The notes under the pieces: model-generated
What the model was told of the DNA's origin: nothing
Seen by the model: only the letters and a program-made list of their open reading frames with translations
Databases searched by the model: none
Translations under genes and position numbers: made by a program
Assembly (NCBI RefSeq): GCF_023264855.1
Contig: NZ_JAHFUW010000022.1
Location: forward strand, 1 to 61,186
DNA from: Herbiconiux sp.
GTDB taxonomy: Bacteria > Actinomycetota > Actinomycetes > Actinomycetales > Microbacteriaceae
Reading direction: 5' to 3'
Length of the DNA: 61,186 nt
Part shown: piece by piece, positions 19,729 to 27,121 of the stretch
Position numbering within the stretch: the first letter of the stretch is position 1
Layout: each line of letters opens with the position of its first letter

Positions 19729-19767
19729 TCTGAGTGCTGAACAAGAACTGATCAAAGGAGATCACCC

Positions 19768-20721
19768 ATGACCTACGTCGCCGGCTCGCACCACGTCACC
19801 CTGTCGGTGGGCCACGCCCAGGAAGACGTCGACTTCCACACCAAGGTGCTCGGGATGCGCTTCATCAAGAAGACCGTGCTCTACGACGGTTCCGCGCCCG
19901 TCTACCACCTGTACTACTCCAACGCCAACGGCGATCCCTCGGCCGTCATCACCACCTTCCCCTGGGCGCAGGCCGGCCTCTACGGCACCCGCGGCACCAA
20001 CCAGGCGCGCGAGGTGCTGCTCTCGGTGCCCGTCGGCTCGCTCGAGTTCTGGTCGAAGCGGCTCACCGAGCACGGCATCGACAACGGCTTCGCCGACGGC
20101 TTCGGCGCCCGCCGCCTGAACCTGGCGCACCCGTGCGGCATCGAGTACGTGCTGGTGGAGAACGCCGACGACCCGCGCGAGGGCTTCACCGGCAACGGCG
20201 TGGGCATCGAGAACGCGGTGCACGGAATCCACGGCGTGGGCATCCATGTCTACGACCACAACCGGATGGTGGACTTCGGCCAGGAGGCCTTCTTCGCCAC
20301 CGGCGACATCCTGGAGGAGGGCGACCGCGCCCGCTTCCAGGTCGGCGAGGCCGCCTTCGGCAACTTCATCGAGCTCACCGGCAACCGCACCGACGAACAG
20401 GGCACCTGGCGCTACGGTGCCGGCGCGTACCACCACTTCGCCTGGAACATGGACACGCTGGAGAACCAGAACGAGGTGAAGTTCGACATCGAGGGTGCCG
20501 GCTACACCGACATCTCCGAGCTCAAGGACCGCACGTACTTCAAGTCGCACTACGTGCGCACCCCCGGCGGTGCGCTGTTCGAGCTCGCCGTGACGCACAA
20601 CGAGGGCGGCTGGGACTGCGACGAGTCGCCCGAGGAGCTCGGCCGCGCGTTCATGCTGCCGCCTCAGTTCGAGACCGAGCGCGACTCGATCATGGCGAAG
20701 CTGGAGCCGATCGAGGCCTGA
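19768..20721 (+). CDS. Hydroquinone-type extradiol dioxygenase (PcpA/LinE/MhqO family)
   Basis: Ring-cleaving dioxygenase of 317 aa made of two VOC modules. Para-diol (hydroquinone) dioxygenases of the PcpA/LinE family open (chloro)hydroquinones between the OH-bearing carbon and its neighbour. The expected ligand triad is His9 (GSHHVTL), His223 (AYHHFAWN) and Glu272 (ALFELAV), with spacing like that known for PcpA. The early segment DFHTKVLGMRFIKKTV and YHLYYSN are typical. The ribosome binding site AAAGGAGA is strong. Product of hydroquinone cleavage can be oxidised to maleylacetate, which the divergent reductase would use. Confidence 0.9.
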   Translation: MTYVAGSHHVTLSVGHAQEDVDFHTKVLGMRFIKKTVLYDGSAPVYHLYYSNANGDPSAVITTFPWAQAGLYGTRGTNQAREVLLSVPVGSLEFWSKRLTEHGIDNGFADGFGARRLNLAHPCGIEYVLVENADDPREGFTGNGVGIENAVHGIHGVGIHVYDHNRMVDFGQEAFFATGDILEEGDRARFQVGEAAFGNFIELTGNRTDEQGTWRYGAGAYHHFAWNMDTLENQNEVKFDIEGAGYTDISELKDRTYFKSHYVRTPGGALFELAVTHNEGGWDCDESPEELGRAFMLPPQFETERDSIMAKLEPIEA

Positions 20722-20747
20722 GCCCGCAGCGGGCCGATCCGTGCAGG

Positions 20748-20783
20748 GGTGCCGATTCGCTGGCAATGTCGCGAATCGGCACC
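20748..20783 (+). terminator. Terminator after hydroquinone dioxygenase gene
   Basis: A perfect 13-bp stem (GGTGCCGATTCGC and its complement GCGAATCGGCACC) with a 10-base loop lies 26 bases after the dioxygenase stop. Confidence 0.75.
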
Positions 20784-20855
20784 GGCCGGGCCACCGGGGG
20801 CATACCCTTCGAACACCGGGCCACCGTGGCTCCGTCTGTCTGTATGGAGGATCAC

Positions 20856-20990
20856 ATGGCCGAGAAGACCCAGCGCAAGGCCGTCGCCAAACCGGCAGTA
20901 CGCTCCCTCAAGGAGAAGCGCGCCGACAAGAAGGCCAAGGGCGACAAGCAGGACCACTCCGACGTGGTCTCCAACGTCAAGAAGAAGTAG
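20856..20990 (+). CDS. Small, very basic protein of unknown function
   Basis: Open frame of 44 aa starting MAEKTQRKAVAKPAV and ending SDVVSNVKKK. About a third of the residues are Lys or Arg, and there are no Cys or Trp. A good ribosome binding site (ATGGAGGATCAC before the ATG) and its own position after a terminator support a real gene. The Lys/Ala-rich composition suggests binding to nucleic acid or ribosomes, but this is inference. An imperfect GC hairpin (about 21018-21043) separates it from the convergent response regulator. Confidence 0.7.
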   Translation: MAEKTQRKAVAKPAVRSLKEKRADKKAKGDKQDHSDVVSNVKKK

Positions 20991-21028
20991 CTCCCCGAGC
21001 CCCACCGTCGTGACGGGCCCGGATGCGC

Positions 21029-21808
21029 TCAACCGCGTCCGGGTACCGCCACGCCGTTCTCGTAAGCGAAGACGACTGCTTGGATGCGGTCGCGGAGTCC
21101 GAGCTTCTGCAGGATCTTCGACACGTGCGTCTTCACCGTGGCCTCGCCCACGTACAGCTCCGCCGCGATCTCGGCGTTCGAGCGTCCGGCCGCCAGCAGC
21201 TGCAGCACCTCGCGCTCGCGCTCGGTGAGGTCGTCGAGTGCCGCCGAGGCCGCGCGGTGCGATCCGTTCCCGGCGGATCCGGGTCCGGCTCCGGATGCCC
21301 CCGGCCCGGGTGATTCGAGCGATCCGGGCGTTCCGGATGCCCCGGACCCGGCGCCCGACGCGACGAAGCGCTCGATCACCCGCCGCGTCACATCCGGCGA
21401 CAGCAGCGCGTCTCCGCGGGCGACGACCTGCACCGCCGCCACGAGGTCTTCGGGTGAGGAGTTCTTCAGCACGAAGCCGCTCGCCCCGGCCGAGAGCGCT
21501 TCGAAGAGGTAGTCGTCGCGGTCGAAGGTGGTGAGCACGAGGATGCCGGTGTCCACTCCCGCGGCGATCAGTTCGCGGGTGGCGGCGAGGCCGTCGAGCT
21601 CGGGCATCTGCACGTCCATGCACACCACGTCGGGGGCCAGTCGCGTCACGAGCTCGATCGCTTGGCGACCCGTAGCGGCCTCGCCCACCACCTCGATGCC
21701 GTCTTCGGACTCCAGGATGATGCGCAGCCCCACCCGCACCAGATCCTGATCGTCGGCGAGCACCACCCGGATGCTCTCGGAGTCGGTCGTGACGTCGGCG
21801 CCGGTCAT
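21029..21808 (-). CDS. NarL/LuxR-family response regulator
   Basis: Two-component regulator of 259 aa. The receiver domain (~14-130) has the acidic pair in VVLADDQDLVRVGL, the phospho-acceptor Asp in VVCMDVQMPELDGL, Thr in VLTTFDRDDYLF and Lys in FVLKNSSPEDL. The C-terminal LuxR helix-turn-helix (~192-255) reads LTEREREVLQLLAAG and EATVKTHVSKILQKLGLRDR. The linker between them is unusually long, ~40 residues of Gly, Ser, Ala and Pro (about 152-190). Its start overlaps the stop of the histidine kinase gene by 4 bases. Confidence 0.95.
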   Translation of the reverse strand: MTGADVTTDSESIRVVLADDQDLVRVGLRIILESEDGIEVVGEAATGRQAIELVTRLAPDVVCMDVQMPELDGLAATRELIAAGVDTGILVLTTFDRDDYLFEALSAGASGFVLKNSSPEDLVAAVQVVARGDALLSPDVTRRVIERFVASGAGSGASGTPGSLESPGPGASGAGPGSAGNGSHRAASAALDDLTEREREVLQLLAAGRSNAEIAAELYVGEATVKTHVSKILQKLGLRDRIQAVVFAYENGVAVPGRG

Positions 21809-23178
21809 GCCGGTGCTCCTGTCGGCGGGGTGTCGACGCAGCGCCGGGCGGCCGGCTCCAGGGGCAGCAGCGCCCGCACGCGGTAGCCCCCGCGGGGCTT
21901 CGGGCCGAGCTCGATCTCTCCGCCCACGGCCGCGACGCGCTCGCGCATGCCCACCTGCCCGAGGCCTGCGCCGTCCGGGCCCGGCGGGCGGCCGGATGCT
22001 GCGGAGCCCACTCCGGTGTCGCTGATCTCGACCTCGATGCCCGAGTCGAGGTAGCGCAGCCGCAGATCGGCCGAGGCACGCGGGCCGCCGTGTTTGCGCA
22101 CGTTCGTGAGCGCCTCTTGGCTGATCCGGTACACGCTGAGCCCGATCACCGGTGGAACGGGCAGCGGCTGTCCGACGGTCGAGAACTCGACCGGGAGCCC
22201 GGCCGCCCGCGCGGATGCCACGAGCTCGTCGAGCTGCGCGATTCCGCGTGTGGAGGCGGCGCCGGCCGGCTCCGACACGTCGTCGTCACCGTCGCGGTTG
22301 CGCTCGCCGTTGCCGTCACCGTCGCCCTCGCGCAGGGCGCCGAGCATCCGGTGCAGCTCGTCCACGGCGTCGCGCGCGTTCGACTCCACGGCCTCCAGCG
22401 ACTCGCGGATGCGCGGGTCGGCCGGTCCCTCGGGCGTGGCCTTCGCGAGCATCCGCCGGGCCGCCCCGGCCTGCAGCCCCATCACCGACACGTGGTGCGC
22501 CACCACGTCGTGCAGCTCGCGCGCGATCCGCACCCGCTCGAGGGCCACGGCCTGACGGCCGCTGACCTCCCGCTGCAACTCGAGTTCACGGGTGCGTTCG
22601 ATCAGGGCCTCGCGCTGGCGGGCCGAGTTCCACGAAGCGTTGCCGAACACGAAGGCGGCGCCGAAGTAGAGCAGGTTGGTGAGGATCGTGATCAGGCCGA
22701 TCGACACGAACTGCGACAGCACGCCCTCGTGCGACACCGTGGGCTGGGCGCCCGGGTTGAGCGCCTGGTAGATCAGCACGCCGATCAGCCAGACCCCCAT
22801 TCCGGTGGCGATCACGATGCGCACCGCCGTCGCGAGCATCCGGTTTCGGCCCCAAGCGCCCACCGAGTACAGGGCGAGGAAGAGGCAGATGTTGGCGAAC
22901 AGCGTCTCGGTGATGCCGGAGTACTGACCGACGACGAAGGTGACGGAGATGACGAGCGCGACGAGCTCGGGCAGGCGGCGGCGGAACGCCAGTGAGCCGG
23001 CCATCAGCACCGACCAGCCCAGTGCGACCGGCCACGGGGCGTGATCCTGGGCCGCGGCGCCGGCGTAGAGCATCGTGCTCGCGAAGGCGGCGACCGTGAG
23101 CACCGCGGCCACGACGGCATCGCGCCGGTAGCCGGCGCCGTCGGGGCGCGGGCGCATCCAGTCGTCGTTGCGGCTCAT
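21805..23178 (-). CDS. Sensor histidine kinase, HisKA_3 (NarX/DesK type)
   Basis: Membrane sensor kinase of 457 aa that phosphorylates the overlapping response regulator. Five or six N-terminal transmembrane segments (~20-180) have no large external domain, so it probably senses the membrane or a small molecule. The dimerisation/phosphotransfer helix contains RIARELHDVVAHHVSVMGLQAG, with the phospho-accepting His in ELHD. The HATPase_c domain has YRISQEALTNVRKH and DTGVG ... GLGQVGMRERV. A Gly/Asp/Arg insert (GDGDGNGERNRDGDDD) sits between the two. The signal is unknown; this layout is common in actinobacteria. Confidence 0.94.
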   Translation of the reverse strand: MSRNDDWMRPRPDGAGYRRDAVVAAVLTVAAFASTMLYAGAAAQDHAPWPVALGWSVLMAGSLAFRRRLPELVALVISVTFVVGQYSGITETLFANICLFLALYSVGAWGRNRMLATAVRIVIATGMGVWLIGVLIYQALNPGAQPTVSHEGVLSQFVSIGLITILTNLLYFGAAFVFGNASWNSARQREALIERTRELELQREVSGRQAVALERVRIARELHDVVAHHVSVMGLQAGAARRMLAKATPEGPADPRIRESLEAVESNARDAVDELHRMLGALREGDGDGNGERNRDGDDDVSEPAGAASTRGIAQLDELVASARAAGLPVEFSTVGQPLPVPPVIGLSVYRISQEALTNVRKHGGPRASADLRLRYLDSGIEVEISDTGVGSAASGRPPGPDGAGLGQVGMRERVAAVGGEIELGPKPRGGYRVRALLPLEPAARRCVDTPPTGAPA

Positions 23179-23260
23179 GCGTCCACGCTACCCACGCCGG
23201 GGCGGCGTGCCATCCGTCTCGCGGGGGAGTGGTAGCCCCGCGCCTTCGTTTCGGACGGCG

Positions 23261-24019
23261 TCAGGGTCGGGAGGGGAGGCGGATGCGCGCGCCGTTCAGG
23301 TCGGCGGCCGGGCGCTGCCAGAGGCCGAGCACGGCGGTGGCGAGGTCGCGCACGTCGGTGAAGCCGGCGAAGGTCTTCTCGGGGGACGCGTCGCGCATCC
23401 GCTCGTCGACCAGGGCCTTCACGACGAAGATCGTGGCGGCAGCGCCCCCGCCTGAAGCCTGGCTCTCCGACTCGGCGTCCCGGCGGAAGCCGTCGGCGAC
23501 CGAGCGCATCCACGATTCGGAGGCCGCCTTGGCTGCGGTGTAACTGGCTCCGGATGCCGTGGGCGCCTCGACCGAGACCGACGAGACGAACGCCACCCGG
23601 CCCGCCGGCGACGCCAGAAGAGCCGGGTAGAACGCCCGCGTGGTGCTGCGCAGGGTGCGGAACGAGCGTTCCATCGCCGCCCAGCCCTCCTCGCTCTGGC
23701 CCGGGATGCCGGCGCCGCCGACCCAGCCGCCCACGAGGTGGATGAGGCCGTCGATGCCCCCGCCGGCGCCGAGGCGCGCGGCCAGGGCGTCGACGGCTGC
23801 GGTGTCGGCCAGGTCGCAGACCTCGGGGGTGATGCCCGGGGCGCGTCGCTCGAGCTCGGCCAGGCGGCCGGCGTCGGAGCCGACGGCCACCACGTCGGCT
23901 CCGGCCTCGAGCAGGGCCGCGCAGACCGCTGTGCCGGAGGCGCTGGTCGCCCCCGCCACCACGATCCGGCGGCCGGTGACGTCGGGGCTCACGCCCGTGC
24001 CCGCCCCCGCGTCAGTCAC
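23261..24019 (-). CDS. SDR family oxidoreductase, partner of DUF6421 protein
   Basis: Classical short-chain dehydrogenase of 252 aa. The cofactor loop is VVAGATSASGTAVC (GxxxxxG form), the catalytic Ser is in FVSSVSVEAP and the catalytic Tyr and Lys in ASYTAAKAASES. GTG start at 24019, overlapping the upstream DUF6421 stop by 8 bases. In actinobacteria SDR genes are often found next to DUF6421 genes, so the pair probably works together. The substrate is unknown. Confidence 0.87.
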   Translation of the reverse strand: MTDAGAGTGVSPDVTGRRIVVAGATSASGTAVCAALLEAGADVVAVGSDAGRLAELERRAPGITPEVCDLADTAAVDALAARLGAGGGIDGLIHLVGGWVGGAGIPGQSEEGWAAMERSFRTLRSTTRAFYPALLASPAGRVAFVSSVSVEAPTASGASYTAAKAASESWMRSVADGFRRDAESESQASGGGAAATIFVVKALVDERMRDASPEKTFAGFTDVRDLATAVLGLWQRPAADLNGARIRLPSRP

Positions 24020-25517
24020 GACCGGTGATCCCGGCCGTCGACTCGATCACGGGGCGCATCTTCTTCTCCAGCGCCTCGTAGAACATCGACAGCGGGAACT
24101 CGTCGTCGAGCACGGCGTCGGTGAGCCCGCGCGGCGGCCCGTCCAGCGGCAGTGCGTCGACCCCGCGGGCCCACACGCTCGCGGGGTTCGGCGTGACCGT
24201 GCTCGTGACCAGCGCGTAGGCGGCCAGCCAGTGCGCGGTCTTCGGGCGGTCGATCGACCGCCAGTACAGCTCGTCGATGGCGTCGCTCAGCGCGAGCACG
24301 GCATCCGCCACCTCGGGCCAGTCGATGCGCAGCTTGGTGTCGGTCCAGTGCAGCACGCCGCGCTGGTGCAGCCAGGCGAACAGCAGCTGGCCGCCCAGCC
24401 CGTCGTAGTTGCGCACCCGCGATCCGGTGATCGCGAAGCGGAAGATGCGGTCGAACAGCACGGCGTACTGCACGAGCTTCGCGTGGTCGAGCAGTTCGGC
24501 GTCGGCCGGGGTGCGCTCCGGGCTGCTGCCGGGCGTGGCATCCGCCACACCAGGAGCATCCGCCACACCAGGAGCATCGGGGGCGCTCAGCCGGCGCTCG
24601 ATGCGCACGGCCTCGCGGAACGCCGTGAGGTCGCAGCGCAGCTCTTCGAGCGAGTACAGGAAGTAGGGCATCCGCTGCTTGATCATGAACGGATCGAACG
24701 GCAGGTCGCCACGCATGTGCGTTCGATCGTGGATGAGGTCCCACATCACGAAGGTGCGTTCGGTGAGCTCTTGGCTCTCGAGCAGGCGCACGGCGTCGTC
24801 GGGCAGCTCGAGCCGGGTGACGGATGCCGCCTCCCGCAGCACCCGGCGAAAACGCGCGGCCTCGCGATCGGCGAAGATCGCGCCCCAGGTGTAGGCCGGG
24901 ATGCTCGACGTGGCCACCGACTCGGGGAACAGCACGGCCGAGTTGGTGTCGTAGCCGGCCGTGAAGTCGAGGAAGCGGATCGGCACGAAGAGCGCGTTCG
25001 AGTAGTCGCCGGCCTCCAGGCCCGCGATGAAGTCGGGCCAGATGACCTCCACCAGCACCGCCTCGACGTGCCGGTCGGTGCTGCCGTTCTGCGTGTACAT
25101 CGGGAACAGCACGAGGTGCTGCATCCCGTCGGCGCGATGCGACTCGGGGTGGAAGGCGACCAGGGAGGCGAGGAAGTCGGGGATGCCGAAGTCGCCGTCG
25201 GCCCAGCGCGCGAGGTCGTCGCGCACGGCGTCGAGGTAGTCGCGGTCGTGCGGGAAGCGCGGGGCGAGGGCGCGGACGGCCTCGGCGATCGTGGCGACGT
25301 GCTCGCGGGCGGCCGGGTGGTCGACCGGGTCGGGCACCGATCCGTCTTTCACCTGCAGGGGCTGGAGGGCGGCGACGGCGCCTTTCAGGGCGAGCCAGTG
25401 CGGCGACTCCTCCACGGCGCCGGTGATCGCGGCGGCGTCTTCGACGACCTCGGGTTCTCCGATGATGGACTCGGCGCGGGTGGCGGCGTGAGTGCTGGTG
25501 CGGGGGTGTGCGGACAT
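24012..25517 (-). CDS. DUF6421 family protein
   Basis: Soluble protein of 501 aa with no signal peptide or membrane helix. I recognise it as the actinobacterial DUF6421 family from overall sequence (for example HLVLFPMYTQNGSTDRHVEA, FVMWDLIHDRTHMRGDLPFDP, LHQRGVLHWTDTKLRIDWP). The central HDRTHMRGDLPFDPF and FMIKQRMPYFLYSLEELRCD blocks with several His, Asp and Glu residues suggest a metal site, but no function is known. The start is the ATG at 25517, with GGAGG eight bases upstream. A variable Pro/Ala linker holds an 18-bp tandem repeat. It overlaps the SDR gene downstream, implying joint action. Confidence 0.85.
   Translation of the reverse strand: MSAHPRTSTHAATRAESIIGEPEVVEDAAAITGAVEESPHWLALKGAVAALQPLQVKDGSVPDPVDHPAAREHVATIAEAVRALAPRFPHDRDYLDAVRDDLARWADGDFGIPDFLASLVAFHPESHRADGMQHLVLFPMYTQNGSTDRHVEAVLVEVIWPDFIAGLEAGDYSNALFVPIRFLDFTAGYDTNSAVLFPESVATSSIPAYTWGAIFADREAARFRRVLREAASVTRLELPDDAVRLLESQELTERTFVMWDLIHDRTHMRGDLPFDPFMIKQRMPYFLYSLEELRCDLTAFREAVRIERRLSAPDAPGVADAPGVADATPGSSPERTPADAELLDHAKLVQYAVLFDRIFRFAITGSRVRNYDGLGGQLLFAWLHQRGVLHWTDTKLRIDWPEVADAVLALSDAIDELYWRSIDRPKTAHWLAAYALVTSTVTPNPASVWARGVDALPLDGPPRGLTDAVLDDEFPLSMFYEALEKKMRPVIESTAGITGRD
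24538..24573. repeat. 18-bp tandem duplication inside the DUF6421 gene
   Basis: Two perfect copies of GCATCCGCCACACCAGGA (24538-24555 and 24556-24573), followed by the start of a third (GCATC). On the coding strand it gives DAPGVA repeats in a linker, so copy number can change by six residues without a frameshift. Confidence 0.85.
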
Positions 25518-25714
25518 GGTGGAACCTCCAATCGATCGTCTCGTCCAGGCTACGTGCAAGGGATTCGCGCTTCTTTGACCTGTGCGGTGTTCTCGTGCGT
25601 CTTGTCCCGGCGCCCGCGCGGATTCCCGTCGTCGGTTTGGCTCTAGCGCATCCGGCGCCTGAGGTGCATTGTTAATGAGCAAGACTCAGTTACCATCCTC
25701 GAAGGAGATCGATC

Positions 25715-27055
25715 ATGTTTCATGCTCCACGCCGATCCGCCACCGGGCTCCGAGCCCGCGCCGCGACGATCGCGACCGCCACGGCCGTCGCAGCCGGTTT
25801 CGTGCTCGTCCCCTCCGCGGCGCACGCGGCCACCCCGACCGCCACGAACGACGCCTACTCGGTGGGCGCCGATTCGGTCTTCACCACGGCCGCCGGGCTC
25901 GGCGTGCTGGCCAACGACCTCGGGCTCGACGTCTCGGCCCTGGTGCAGGTGCAGGGTGCGCCCACCCACGGCACGCTCGGCGCGATCGGCGCCGGCGGGG
26001 TCTTCACCTACACGCCCGCCGCCGGCTACGTGGGTGTCGACGTGTTCACGTACTGCATCGCGCTGCCCGTGGTCGGCTGCGTGAGCGCGAACGCCACGGT
26101 CACGCTCACCGTCGCCGGCACGGTCGAGCGCATCGGCGGCGCCGACCGCTACGCCGTCTCGGCCAACGTCTCGGCCGCGAAGTTCGCACCGAACGTCCCC
26201 GTCGCCTACATCGCCTCGGGTGAGGTGTTCCCGGATGCCCTCTCGGCCTCGGCGTCGGCCGGGGCCAAGGGCGGCCCGGTGCTGCTGGTCTCCAAGGGGG
26301 CCATCTCCGATGTCGTAGGGCTCGAACTCGCGCGATTGAAGCCGCAGAAGATCGTCGTGATCGGCGGCCCGAACACCATCGACGCCTCCGTCGAGGCGGC
26401 GCTGCAGGGCTACGCACCCGCCGGCGCCGTCTCGCGCATCGGTGGCATCGACCGCTATGCCGTGTCCGCAGGCATCTCCAAAGCGACCTACACCGGGGCG
26501 ACCGATCCCGGAGTGCCGGTCGCCTACGTCGCGTCCGGCGAGGTGTTCCCGGATGCACTGTCCGGTTCCGCCGCGGCCGGCCTCAAAGGCGGCCCGGTGC
26601 TGCTGGCATCGAAGGACGTGCTCCCCGCGGTCGTGGCGGCCGAGCTGGCGCGGATCGCACCCGCCAGGATCGTGATGCTGGGCGGGACGAACAGCCTCTC
26701 GGCCACGGTCGAGACGTCGCTGAAGGCGATCGCGCCGACGACCCGCATCGCGGGTGCCGACCGCTTCGACGTCTCGGCTGCCGTCTCCGCCAGCGCGTTC
26801 CCGGTTCCGGGCACGCGCACGGTGTACGTGGCCTCGGGGGCGGTGTTCCCGGATGCCCTCTCCGGCTCCGCCGCGGCGATCAAGGGTCAGTCCCCGGTGC
26901 TGCTGGTCACGAAAGATGCGATCCCGACCGTGATCGGCGCCGAACTCGACCGCATCGCCCCAACGCGCATCGTGGTGCTCGGCGGCCCCAACACGATCTC
27001 CGATGCCATGATCGAGCTGCTGCGGGCGCACCTGCAGACGAAGCTCACGCGTTAG
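25715..27055 (+). CDS. Secreted cell-wall-binding repeat (CWB2) protein with Ig-like domain
   Basis: Surface protein of 446 aa. The signal peptide ends near AAHA (~residue 39). A cadherin/VCBS-like Ig module follows (~42-130: TATNDAYSVGADSVFTTAA and GGVFTYTPAAGYVGVDVFTY). Then come three CWB2 repeats, each ~95 residues and beginning RIGGADRYAVSANVS, RIGGIDRYAVSAGIS and RIAGADRFDVSAAVS, with the VFPDALS and VVIGGPNTI-type motifs. CWB2 repeats bind anionic secondary wall polymers. The ribosome binding site GAAGGAGA is strong. A second CWB2 protein is encoded at 41251-43164. Confidence 0.93.
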   Translation: MFHAPRRSATGLRARAATIATATAVAAGFVLVPSAAHAATPTATNDAYSVGADSVFTTAAGLGVLANDLGLDVSALVQVQGAPTHGTLGAIGAGGVFTYTPAAGYVGVDVFTYCIALPVVGCVSANATVTLTVAGTVERIGGADRYAVSANVSAAKFAPNVPVAYIASGEVFPDALSASASAGAKGGPVLLVSKGAISDVVGLELARLKPQKIVVIGGPNTIDASVEAALQGYAPAGAVSRIGGIDRYAVSAGISKATYTGATDPGVPVAYVASGEVFPDALSGSAAAGLKGGPVLLASKDVLPAVVAAELARIAPARIVMLGGTNSLSATVETSLKAIAPTTRIAGADRFDVSAAVSASAFPVPGTRTVYVASGAVFPDALSGSAAAIKGQSPVLLVTKDAIPTVIGAELDRIAPTRIVVLGGPNTISDAMIELLRAHLQTKLTR

Positions 27056-27068
27056 GCCGCGCCGTGAT

Positions 27069-27098
27069 TCCGGCCGGGCCCCGCGCGGCCCGGCCGGA
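27069..27098 (+). terminator. Terminator after the CWB2 gene
   Basis: A perfect 12-bp stem (TCCGGCCGGGCC and complement) with loop CCGCGC begins 13 bases after the stop. Confidence 0.75.
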
Positions 27099-27121
27099 GC
27101 TCCCGGGTACCCGCAGGTACC

